In this document: in pieces, positions 12,430 to 22,609 of the stretch
Numbering within the stretch: position 1 is the stretch's first letter
Layout: each line of letters starts with the position of its first letter
Source of the DNA: Aphrophora alni
Lineage: Eukaryota > Arthropoda > Insecta > Hemiptera > Aphrophoridae
Assembly (NCBI GenBank): GCA_963513935.1
Contig: OY740765.1
Coordinates: 153,326,401 to 153,390,400 of the forward strand
Length of the DNA stretch: 64,000 nt
Reading direction: 5' to 3'
The notes under the pieces: model-generated
Told to the model about the DNA's origin: nothing
Database searches by the model: none
What the model saw: only the letters and a program-made list of their open reading frames with translations
Program-made: the position numbers and the translations under genes

Positions 12430-13640
12430 TGTCTAAATTAGAGGGTAATCTCTCTCAGGTGTCTTAATGTTCATTATTATATTTATCCTAAATACTAAAT
12501 ACATAATTACTAATGTTAAGCCAAATATCCATATTATTAAAATAATAAGTGCAGCATTGACGTCGTAATCACCAGATCCGACCAATATATGGGTAGGGTT
12601 ACTGGGTCAAATAAATATATCCTCTTCGATATATTTGTGTATGAATCGTGCAGGGGTACAGAGTCCAGTTTTTGTCCAACATGTGTGTTTTAGGAACTGA
12701 TCTTAGGTTATGAAAGGTTTTGTGACCAATAAGGAGAATGTTGTTCAAGACATGGGTACTATGTTATGCAGGGTTGGATTGATGTCACATGCAAGCTTCT
12801 TATCTATGAGGATGGTGTCACTTTCTTGTAAGGCACAGTGGCAGGTTAGGGTTATCTGTACTGTTTCTGGAACTTTCTGAGATATTGAAAAGTTATAGGA
12901 CATTCCGACGTATAACTAGGTGGGTGTAGGGATTGTGTTGTGTTGGGTAATAGTAATTAGGTCGCCCGTGATTTTGTTTACTAAAGGTCTCTTACTCCTT
13001 GAAGTATAGTGGAAGGTACATCGTGTGTTATCCCATCCAGGTATCCGTTGCCTATTAGTTGTCCCGTGAATCCTTTAGATAATCGTCACCGATATTCGCT
13101 GTCTTGGCAGAAAACACATGCCCATTCGTTTCGGCTGGCAGTCGTACAGTGTCCAGTTTTTTTTCTACTTATTGTGTTTAATGATATTCAATAGTTGTTA
13201 CAATGTTGGAATCCTGGGACAATGTACATGGTTTCCCACGCAATGGTACCGGCACATATAAGTAAAATCTTCATGTTGTAGAATCTTGCTGAATCGAGAC
13301 TCTTATGGTAGATAACACAATCTGGGGAGTGATCTCACAGGATAAGATGAGAAATTGATAGTATTGGTGTTAAAAGTCTTTGGGAATAGTTAGAGCTATC
13401 CATCTTCTGGGTAGGCAAAGTTCCAGGAGTTTTAGATCTGTGTTTATTGTGATTGAAGGAACAGTTGTATAGGTGGATATATGATCTTTGCAATTAGGAT
13501 GCACAGTACTTAAAATTAACATAAGAGAAGTGTAATATATCTGTCTTTGTTGGCATAAAGTATATGGTACAATATTCACATATAATCTAGATGCACTGAC
13601 GTTAGTTGCTTGGTCGAATTTGGTATGGAAGACCCAAAAG
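12430..13640 (-). pseudogene. Decayed envelope-like reading frame
   Basis: On the minus strand this stretch is less AT-rich than its neighbours and reads as protein-like segments broken by stops and frame changes. About 13579-13370 is open for 69 codons and cysteine-containing. About 12960-12800 contains a TCHC motif. At 12553-12484 there is a hydrophobic stretch of some 21 residues ending in an Arg-containing tail, typical of a C-terminal membrane anchor. The order ectodomain-like segments, anchor and short tail suggests an old envelope gene of an insect retroelement or endogenous virus. The family could not be identified and the reading is tentative. Confidence 0.35.
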
Positions 13641-13869
13641 GAAAATGCTGGAGGGGTGACGTCATTGGTGGGTGTGATTGGACGTCTCTCTAATTACTTT
13701 TTTCCTTTTTTAATTTAACATTTCCAAATAGTAACCTTTTAAAACTTTTCGCTTTTATATCTAAACTAAAACTGAAATCTACCTAAGTATGATATGAAAA
13801 TTTACATAAGTATGTTTTGGATTAGACACAAAACTATTGATTAAGAGAACTTTTTTTGTAAAACTGTAA

Positions 13870-14082
<213 letters not shown>

Positions 14083-14683
14083 AGTACATCTGGCTATTTT
14101 CCAATTCTATCAGCAGTCCCCCACTGAACAATTGACCTCCTTTCTTCCCACCCAAGGGCTATATAAACTTCTCACCTTCATGATGTTCACTTCACTTGCA
14201 AGGTAAGTTATTTCATGAATTTTCCAGGTCTGTTACAATAATTGTTGTCATTCTGATTGCTTCAAAAGAATTTGGACTACTTATTTTATTAATTATGTCC
14301 CTAATTCTTAATAATATCAAACTACATTAACCTTCATTATATTTTTTAATACTAAGTAAATTATAGTTTGTAAATTGGTTTGTAGAGGGTAGCACAATAC
14401 AAAAATGGTATATAGGTGGAGACTATGAATCATTTTCTGAATCTAATTGTAATGGGATTTGTCAAAATTGGGTTTCCTTGGTAATTTTGCTGACTTTGCA
14501 ATATCCCCCAAATGTTCTAACCGGAATATTCCACATACACGCAATTTCTCACTGGGTAGCATAAAGAAGTTGACCTGTTGTAATTATTTTCAAAAACTGA
14601 TGTGAGTCTAAGATTATTATAATAATACTCCAATTTTATGTGTTAATTTTTTCTTTGCATATTACTTTTTAAAAATTCAAGTA

Positions 14684-15038
14684 CAGTAGAACCCCTCTTC
14701 ACCGGTCTAGTCGGGACTGACACCCGGGCCGGTTGCCCGTTTGGCCGGTTAATCCGAGGTTCCCATGAAAAATCGGTTTTCGTTCAAAGAAAGCTTATTT
14801 AATCAGGTAGCACTAAGAATTATGCAATTAAGATATTATTGCAACTCATTTTATTGTACATATATGTATCGTATATATTATGTTATGTATATTATACAAA
14901 GTCGTTTGATATCGCCGCCGCTTTGGTGTTTCAATTACAATTTATTTTCGGAAACTCTCATCCAACCCGTACACTACAATATAGGCCGGTTAATCCGAGG
15001 AACGGTTAATCCGAGGCCGGTTAACAGAGGTTCAACTG
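14684..15038. mobile_element. Tigger/pogo-type MITE
   Basis: A 355-bp element between TA dinucleotides (14682-14683 and 15039-15040). Its termini begin CAGTAGAACCCCTCTTCACC and end GTTAACAGAGGTTCAACTG. The inner CGGTTAATCCGAGG word recurs. CAGT-starting termini and a TA target duplication are those of TcMar-Tigger elements. It lies about 250 bases from the COG1 exon at 15285-15477, in the intron downstream of that exon. Confidence 0.85.
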
Positions 15039-15284
15039 TAGTAGATTTTTTTAAAAAATCATGCTTTTTGTAATTGAAAAATGTTAATTGTATTGCATAT
15101 TGTATATTATATTACAAGCATAAATATGGCCAAACAATCTAAAAAAAAAAAAAATACCTTTAACAAATTAATATTTGCCCCTTAAATATGGAAATTAAGC
15201 ATGACAGACAAATTAGCTGTAAGAGAAACCGTGTTAACCCTATATATAAGGGTTAACTATAAAAATAAATATATAAGCAATTAC

Positions 15285-15477
15285 CTTGAAACAGCTTCAG
15301 CACAAACACTCTGCTGGTGATGTTTCAACGTCTGTGTGTCTGATAGCACTATTGGATCTACTTCTCTTTCTGGACACAATGTTGCCAAGTCATATACCAA
15401 TGTTGCCAGTTTTGTTTCCAATATTCCGCAAAGGTCTGATACTCGAGGTGATATTCCTTTAGACTTTAGCCATAAAC
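15285..15477 (-). CDS. COG1: COG1 exon
   Basis: This 193-nt minus-strand exon runs from an acceptor (ttttcacag|GT) to a donor (TCAAG|gtaatt). Its first two bases complete the Gly codon begun in the exon at 26683-26783, and it ends with two bases of the next codon, so the phases match on both sides. It encodes about 64 residues including LWLKSKGISPRVSDLCGILE and TKLATLVYDLATLCPE. These resemble the animal COG1 region in which a long helical segment precedes an acidic linker. The other frames contain stops. Confidence 0.85.
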
Positions 15478-16387
15478 CTGTGAAAATAAAACATATTTTA
15501 ATCTTAGAGGTGATGCCATATTTTTTCCTTAACTAATACCAATTATTCAAGTATTTTCTAACCTATAAAAAACTGCATATTAAATTTGAAAACAATCATA
15601 ATTATAACATATTATAAATCATTTTATTAAGATCATTCTAATGAATAAGTTTTGTTTTAAAAGTTAATAAATAATTGTGGTTTGTTCTTATTATTGTAGG
15701 GGTACATGAGATCTCGATATTAGAGAGTTGTATCGGGGGGAAATCTCATTAACAAGAACAGATTTTTTCTTGGATGTATTTTTCATGATTCAGCCAAAAT
15801 TGTATGATTCCTTTTAAAGTATAGATTTGTTTAATTTTTTTGTTTTCATAGTTCCATTGTAATTCTCTATGTCACAAAGACACATTTTATTTATACATTT
15901 TTCAATATGTTTCACCAATTAAATTTATTAGAACGTCTAAAACTCTTTGTAAGCACAGAGGCCTTCTAAAGAAGAATCTCTATGGTGTAACAGAATAAAT
16001 CAACGGAAATGAGCATATTGGGAAAAAAAAAAGGAAAAAAAGAGGTCAAAGTTGTCCAAATGACAACATAGATCATAAAATTTAAAAAAAAATCTTGTAC
16101 TGAATATGGTGATTGTGATAAACTCAACAATATATGATAAACTCAACATCTTGATTTGTTTTTTATCCGTAGATTCAGCTTAAGGTTGAATCGCTGAAAC
16201 AGACAATAAAGAAAAATAATTTGCAATCAATTGGGGACTTAATGAGGATGCAGAAAATATGAATATATAAAAGAGTAATCAAAACGATGATGTAAAGTTG
16301 TAACATATGAAAGTTTGAGTTTAAACCAAAAACAAACAAAAATTTATTGTATAAATGTCTTATGATTACACCCACCTTTTACAATAA
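15478..16387. other. COG1 intron, nothing recognised
   Basis: AT-rich sequence with poly-A/poly-T runs. Two minus-strand open frames at 16175-16526 lack any domain; the second runs into the piggyBac-type MITE. Confidence 0.5.
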
Positions 16388-16391
16388 TTAA

Positions 16392-17446
16392 CCCTTTGAA
16401 GAGTACAGGGAAATACCGATTAACGAGTACGGCCGTTCTTGAACGTTCTCTGTGCTGTTTGCGTAAATGAGTATGGACATTCCGGAACTTTTTAGGTAAC
16501 GTCTGAGCAATAAAAGTATTTATCATAAAACAAATTAGTCATGGCTTATTGTGTTGTCACAATTCAACAAGAAATAGTATTAAGAACACATGAAATCGGG
16601 TTTTTCACAATTGTAAGGCAGGACAACTCCAGGGGGCGTGGTTTCAGGAGAATTCACCATGCGTATTGATTGGCGCGTAAATGTAGGCGATGGCATCGTC
16701 TTCTCCGCGGTTGTTTCCCCCCTACACACACCTGTGCCTATGTTCCTTGTCTAGTATAAGTGATTTGTATCATTATATTATTATGTTACGTATATTATAC
16801 ATCAAACATGAAAAATTAAACACTACAAAGCTTTTTTACAGATTCCCCTCTGTCTAGTCTTTTGACACATTTAGCCGCGTCTCAAACGAAACCAACACAC
16901 GATTCCAAGAAAATTGAAAATAAATGTTATATTTTCCATAATGTAGGCTATACTAAATTGATTCGTGGAAAAAAAGCGGCCCATCAAACGTTTTTGTCTG
17001 TGTATGTCTGCTATACCGACGGGTGACAATGCCACGGTGTTTTTATGCCGCCGACAATGGGATACCGCTATCAGCAAACGAAACCAACACACGCTTCCAA
17101 GAAAACTGAAAAGAAATGTTATATTTTCCATAATGTAGGCTATACTAAATTGATTCGTTGAAAAAAAGCGGCCCGTCAAAGTTTTTGTCTGTGTATGTCT
17201 GCTATACCGACAGGTGACAATGATTTTTCAGTGCAAATTTTTTTTAAAGTACATTTATCAGTGTAAATTTTTATTCTTACAAGTTTTTAACACAATATTA
17301 TTATATTATTATACATTTGTAACCAATAAAACAACTATTTTCAAATTTTTTTTTTCTTACTCCTTGACAACAATTTTCTTGTAAATACTTACTAACCAGC
17401 TGTTGGCTATTTGGGACGTTCAGGAACGGCCGCACTCGTCAAAGGG
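16392..17446. mobile_element. piggyBac-type MITE 1 (TTAA flanked)
   Basis: The 1055-bp element begins CCCTTTGAAGAGT and ends ACTCGTCAAAGGG, with exact TTAA on both sides (16388-16391, 17447-17450). CCC...GGG termini at TTAA sites are diagnostic of piggyBac. Both ends carry GAGT(A/G)CGGCCGTTC and GAACGT as a subterminal inverted repeat. There is no transposase. Inside, a block of about 150 bp (about 16880-17035) is repeated at 17075-17225 with few changes. That duplication produces the 102-residue minus-strand frame at 16871-17179. Confidence 0.9.
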
Positions 17447-17686
17447 TTAAAAACAAATTCTGTTCTTCTTGAGTCTTTGTCAATTTACACACCACAAATA
17501 CAACCCAACAATGAAACACCACTAAAAAGTGGCTGACAATGGTCATCATATAAAACAAGGACACATGGAAAAACACAACTCAAAACTCTTTAGTTTTTTG
17601 TTATATCGGTTACTTGCCAATATCGGTTGGGGATATATTGGGGTCTGGGCTATTGGTTTCAGGATTAGATTTATAAAAAGGATTAG

Positions 17687-17688
<2 letters not shown>
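17447..17688. other. Spacer between piggyBac MITE and TA repeat
   Basis: This may contain the eroded C-terminal part of the transposase relic to the right, but no motif is clear. Confidence 0.3.

Positions 17689-17744
<56 letters not shown>
17689..17744. repeat. (TA)n microsatellite
   Basis: About 56 bases of TA repeats. All three open frames overlapping it owe their Tyr-Ile runs to this repeat. Confidence 0.98.
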
Positions 17745-17755
<11 letters not shown>

Positions 17756-17769
17756 AAAGGGGCCAAACG

Positions 17770-18800
17770 TGCATTTTTGAAATTCTTCCAAAAGGGGTTG
17801 AAATGTCACTGGCAATAGTTGTGAAGAAAGCCAACTTGGCTCCAAGAAGAGGGTCTTGCAAAATTCGAAAACTCTCTGTGTTTGGATTGATTATTTTTCT
17901 CCAAGTTTACTAAGTTTAGTTTCATTTTTGGAAGGAAACTTATTACGTTTTGAGCTACCTCTACATTTATTAAGCCATCTAATGGTACAAAACGTTTGGG
18001 GGAAAATATTAGTTTCTGTTATTCAAATGAAATCCTGAAAGCACAATTTATAAAATGAAGGCCACAAGTACCAATGCTAAGAATTTTGTTTTCCAACTTC
18101 AAGTCTCGGCCATGTGCTCCGTTGTATGTCCATCATAGTCCATAATCGATATTTGGATGAGTTTTTGTAGACCACTGATGTATATAGAGTATATACCTGG
18201 GTGGGTTTTATCACTCCAAACTGTTGTTGACTTTGACTGATTTTATTCAACGATTCGTCAAAGGAAATCACAATGGTTCATAGGGATTCAGCTTTTCACA
18301 AAGTAAGCTTTTAAAGTAAAGGGTTAAAACATAACTGATCAAGTGTCCAATTTTTTTCTTTCAAGGGACATTTTCTGAAGAACTAATTCTTCAGGAAAGA
18401 TGTGTCTTAAAATTTGAATGTCACTTACTGTGGCCCTATTTATAACCAAGTGTAAACACCAAACAATTTCTGCTTTTGTTACTTCATCCCCAATTTTGAA
18501 CCTATCCATAAATTTAGATGGTTTGACTAACGATAACTGTGTTTCATTTGAAGCATTTGTACTAATAGGTTCTGAAGTGTTCTAACTAGTAGACCTAGAA
18601 AGAGTTTCATTTCTTTACTTACTCTGAGTTTAAGGGATGAGTGTTTTTCAAAAACTCTGACATTTTGGACTGTCCTTTAGATTTGATTTTGTTACAATGT
18701 TTCAGCCTTTTCATATGACTGACCAGAGCTTGTCTTCCTATAGAGCCATAGTGACAACAGAAATATCTCCAACACAGAAGAGACATTTGGCAGAATAGGG
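17770..18800 (-). pseudogene. Decayed transposase-like gene (SFDESLN family)
   Basis: Read on the minus strand, the order of motifs follows a family common in animal genomes as hAT-like or zinc-finger 'uncharacterized' proteins. An N-terminal finger-like segment (GRQALVSHMKRLKHC, about 18715) comes first. It is followed by KMSEFL, then KAEIVWCLHLVIN (about 18460), FPEELVLQKM (about 18370), ISFDESLNKISQSQQ (about 18260) and LLGAKLAFFTTIASDI (about 17840). A frame change then leads to LLEEFQ. Several stops and frame shifts show it is dead. The catalytic part cannot be judged. The family name is from memory of the SFDESLN motif. Confidence 0.6.
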
Positions 18801-18869
18801 GTCGTTGGGATTTTTTGTAATCATAACTTGAAGTCAGAGTCCATTAACCAGATATCCTGGAAGTGGGTC

Positions 18870-19195
18870 CTCCCGTATCTACTCATATTATTGTTTTAGT
18901 CAAGCCAATCTAACCAGAAAGGAACCATCAACTATCACATAGACTTGACTAAACAGAGTAAGTCTTATAATGTAGTTGTTAGTTGTTACAAAGAACACTA
19001 TGGTCCAGGCGGGATCTGTTCAGAAATGGCTTAGGTTGACTGTTTTCAGCCGTAGTACATATTTTTGCTGGAATGCCTCGAGAAGGCTGTTAGGAACAAG
19101 AATTTTAACATTTGCTCTGCACCTGTTCTTTTTTAATGTATTTTGTGCAATAAAAAAATGATATGATAATGATATGATATGATATGACATGGTCC
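18870..19195 (+). mobile_element. Truncated LINE 3' end with TGATA tail
   Basis: A moderately GC-rich stretch ends in AATAAAAAAATGATATGATA followed by further ATGATATG repeats. A retroposed 3' end with a simple-repeat tail looks like this. No reverse transcriptase motif lies upstream, so at most a few hundred bases of the element remain. Confidence 0.4.
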
Positions 19196-20459
19196 AGTTA
19201 AAAAACGTGTGCTAAATTCAGATTAAAAACCTCCTCGTTTTACGTTTCAGTGTGAATATCTCTATAAGTATTAAATCTACGTTGAAAATGAAAGAGGTTA
19301 ATTTGTTCGCAATAAAATTTCCTATCAATATACACTTTTGCGATATAGAAAAAAACAATTCCACAACCATTAGAGGGAAAATTCACAAAAAAAAAAATAA
19401 TAAAAATTAAAAAAATGCATTTTTGGAAAATCACAACAGAAAGTAAGAAAAATGTTTCAGGCATCTTAAAATGTAATTAGATAAACTTTAAGTCAATATC
19501 AAAACAATGGTGCAGTGCAAGAAAAATGTGATATCTCTTTTCATTTTTGTACAATAATTTTGCAATTCAGCACACTTCTGAAAAATCTCAGAATTTTTCA
19601 AAATTGTGCTGAGCCTTAAATACAGTGTTTCATATATCGCTGATTTATTTATGTATAAAAGATCACTCAAACTTTCAAACCCATTTAGAATAATTCAAAT
19701 ACGGTAATTAGGAGAGTTATAATTCTTGTTTTTGTATAAATTGAACATGTAAATTATTAATTATATTTAAGTTGTCTGAGAAGTTATTTTATCCCTTTAG
19801 AAATTTGTTTTCTAAAAATAACCATTAAAAAATATAATAAAAGAAATTAAATCATCTCATGTTTCATCAATTAAACCCCGAATAATAAAGTAATATAGAA
19901 GGCAGCAAATTTTTTATATATATATATATATATTGTTTTGACTGTATAAAACATATTTTTCTTCCATTAGAACAGTCAAGTTTCTTTGAGTAAATTTTCA
20001 TAAGGGAGAATATAAGACTCTATGTAATCATCATGTTAAAATTTATTTTTATTGTCATCTAAGTGAGTTATAAAAAAATAGTATTTTTCGTCATTTGATT
20101 GAACCACCATTATTCATAGTGAGTAAGATTGTATTAGTTTCAAATTCATCGAAAGTGTGTGATCATCTAAAATGGACAGTGAATTTTAAGTTACCACAGA
20201 TATATAAGACATAATTAATCGGAACTGTTTAACTCTAATATAAAAAAAAGAAGCAATATGAACTATTTGAATCTTGGTTAAATTATATAAAGAATAACAG
20301 TTTGAAATATAATTTGTATATTTTGTGTATTTGTATTAGTATCATGAGTGTGTAAATCTAAAATTTCCATCGGATACATAATGTTGTAGAGTTCTTTCTC
20401 CAAATCCAGTCTAGGTACCATAGAAGTAGCACAAATACACCCCAGGTAATTGATTATAA
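19196..20459. other. COG1 intron, nothing recognised
   Basis: AT-rich sequence with a short TA run near 19915-19933. No exon, terminal repeat or protein motif was seen. Confidence 0.5.
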
Positions 20460-20819
20460 TTTAATATAAAAATGAGTGTCTTGGTCATGAAAATAAGATG
20501 ATACAATATTTGGAATACAATGAATTTGTTTGTGATGTAATAATACCGTCTTGAGAGAAAATGACATTACAGAGTGCATTAACTGACTGCAGGCAACAGT
20601 GATAAGATTTTTTAGAGGAATAGAAAATGTTATAAGAAGGAATGAAGACCTTCAGTAGAAGCTCAAGGTCTTCATCACTAAAAGAGAGAATCAAATGTGA
20701 ATGTGTGCAATGGTTTGAGTACATAACAAAACAGGAAAATAAGAATACATAAAAGAGCTCTAGACAAAATAGAACAAGGGAAGAAGACCAATGGTAAGGT
20801 TATGAACAAGATGGAAGAT
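20460..20819. other. Older sequence split by the LINE (left part)
   Basis: This less AT-rich stretch ends at the LINE insertion point and continues at 26306. A minus-strand open frame (20485-20724) is present but has no recognised domain. With the right part it may be an older retroposon. Confidence 0.3.
20810..20819 (+). repeat. LINE target-site duplication, left copy
   Basis: GATGGAAGAT precedes the LINE 5' end and is repeated exactly after its poly-A tail at 26296-26305. The preceding AA may also belong to the duplication. Confidence 0.9.
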
Positions 20820-21577
20820 GGGTGTCGAAGTCGGATGGTACTCTTCCACGCAGTGTCACCTGGAAACTGCACTCTTCTAGTCTTGACTAGGAGGGTGCAG
20901 GCTAATGTACCGACGCCGCGCAGCCTGGGTAGAGGTAACTAAATCTCTCTCTGTCCCAGGTAAGTACCAACACAGAGATGATTGGGAAGTGCGACCATAG
21001 CAGGACATATATAGGCCTGGATAGGGGGATCCTCCCCCCTGCTGGGAAAGTGGGGCGCCCAGGTATACCCTGCTTGGGCGATACAGTGACCCTTGATGAA
21101 GGGGTGGCTGGTGATTGAGGTGAAGACTCTTTGTGGAGGGTTGGATCCAACACATCACTTTGCGCTCTGGAGGCTTGGGTGAGCCGCGATCGGGTTTGGC
21201 AAGCCCAGATCAGGGGTTCTCGCTATGCGAATGCGTAGTGGGGCAAGTGCAGTTGCTGTGAGTAGGCTTATTGAAGGAGGAACAACCCAGTTTCCATGGT
21301 TCAGTTCTGGGAAGGTTCTCTGGATAGACAGCCGAGGGGCAGTGGCTGGGCTACGGAGAGCCTGAGTCGTGGGAGGACTTTGTCTGGCGAATGCCTCACC
21401 GAGGATGGTGAGAACGTTGCTCAGGACCCTAGATGGGGCAAAAACCCAAATAATATCTTCATGGAAAACATAAATAGACCAGAAGCGAACAGACGGTCAG
21501 GTGCAGAGAGGGAATCTCCAGTTGAGAATGTCCTCAGTCTGCGCCTTGACGATTAGGAAATACCCCTGGAAGTCCCA

Positions 21578-22609
21578 ATGGGTCAGGCCAGAAACATGGC
21601 AGAACAAGAGATGGTAGAAGCTCCAGTTGAGCAGGCTACCACTTCCTCAAGGGACAGTGGCGACAGGTCTGCTACGGCAGAAAGTCGACCCACTGTACCA
21701 CCCTCTGAGGCAAGTACATCAGATGCAGATCTGAGACAAACGGCATCTAGGATTAACCGGATGCACGTTGAAAATCCAGCCAAGAAAGGTGCCGCCTTCT
21801 ATAGAGAGAAGAAGAGGCGACGTAGGGAGGAGAAGATGGCTGCGGGCACTTGGGTGGAATACCCGAAAGCTACTCCGATGAGCAGGGGAGTGGCTGCTGA
21901 TGTAGGAACGCCAAAAAGGCAAAGGTCTGATGTCAGCAGTCCTTCAAGCTCAGGAGTTAATCAGGTACCAAAGAGACCCAGGAGGGGGTGGGAATTCTCA
22001 TATGCAGAAAGGCTGACCTCTTTCGGGGTTGCGGTGGTACCTAAAGACTTTCCGGAAAGGCTACTCACTGAGGAGGACATCCTGGAGCTCTCGTCTGCTC
22101 TCATTGCGCAGATGAAGCCCCTCTCTGATGGATGTCTACCAGGCTTCAATGAGTCGCCTATGCTGGAAAGTGGAGCTATGGTATTGCAGTGCTGCAATCT
22201 GGAAACCAAGGGGTGGCTAGAGCAGGCTGTTGCCATATGCAATCCCTGGAAAGGAAATATCTTGGAGGTGGTGGACACGAAAAAGGTGATTAACATTACC
22301 AAGGTTATCACCAGGTTTCCGCCCCCATTTGACAAGATGAAGGTGGAGGACGTACTGTCCAGAATCCAGCAACATGACCTCTCGATCTCGACAAGAGATT
22401 GGAGGATCATCAACGCTAGAACCATGGGCCCTCAGGGGAGAACAGTGGTTCTTGGTCTAAATGAGAAGGATCTGGAGATGCTCAAGAAGAGAAACCTCAG
22501 GGTTAGGCTCGGGCTTGGGCAGATCCAGTTCCAGATCATTGGAAAAAGAACAAGGGATGGTGCAGCCAATGAAGGTGCTGAAGGTGGTCCAGGCCAATCT
22601 TCAGCATAA
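21578..22609 (+). CDS. LINE ORF1 protein, DUF4780-like
   Basis: An intact 343-residue frame. Residues 1-145 are polar and low in complexity, with basic clusters (REKKRRRREEK, PKRQRS) that could bind nucleic acid or act as nuclear signals. Residues about 145-325 show the pattern of the DUF4780 domain found in ORF1 proteins of insect LINEs: FGVAVVPKDFPERLLTEEDI, then VLQCCNLETKGWLEQAV, then a terminal ...LRVRLGLGQIQFQIIGK. The role, by family, is RNA binding in the retrotransposition particle. The same frame is open upstream from 21296 apart from one TAG at 21554-21556, so the original ORF1 may have started earlier. It overlaps the start of ORF2 by about 50 bases in another frame. Confidence 0.85.
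   Translation: MGQARNMAEQEMVEAPVEQATTSSRDSGDRSATAESRPTVPPSEASTSDADLRQTASRINRMHVENPAKKGAAFYREKKRRRREEKMAAGTWVEYPKATPMSRGVAADVGTPKRQRSDVSSPSSSGVNQVPKRPRRGWEFSYAERLTSFGVAVVPKDFPERLLTEEDILELSSALIAQMKPLSDGCLPGFNESPMLESGAMVLQCCNLETKGWLEQAVAICNPWKGNILEVVDTKKVINITKVITRFPPPFDKMKVEDVLSRIQQHDLSISTRDWRIINARTMGPQGRTVVLGLNEKDLEMLKKRNLRVRLGLGQIQFQIIGKRTRDGAANEGAEGGPGQSSA

Noticed and set aside
16871..17179. 102-codon minus-strand frame with an internal repeat
   Set aside because: The repeat is the DNA-level duplication inside a piggyBac MITE; there is no known domain.
17529..17861. Three overlapping frames rich in Tyr-Ile
   Set aside because: Produced by the TA microsatellite; only the part outside it overlaps the transposase relic.
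21961..22425. 154-codon minus-strand frame in the LINE
   Set aside because: It is a shadow of ORF1. The other minus-strand frames from 20877 to 26411 are likewise LINE shadows or run over the poly-A tail.
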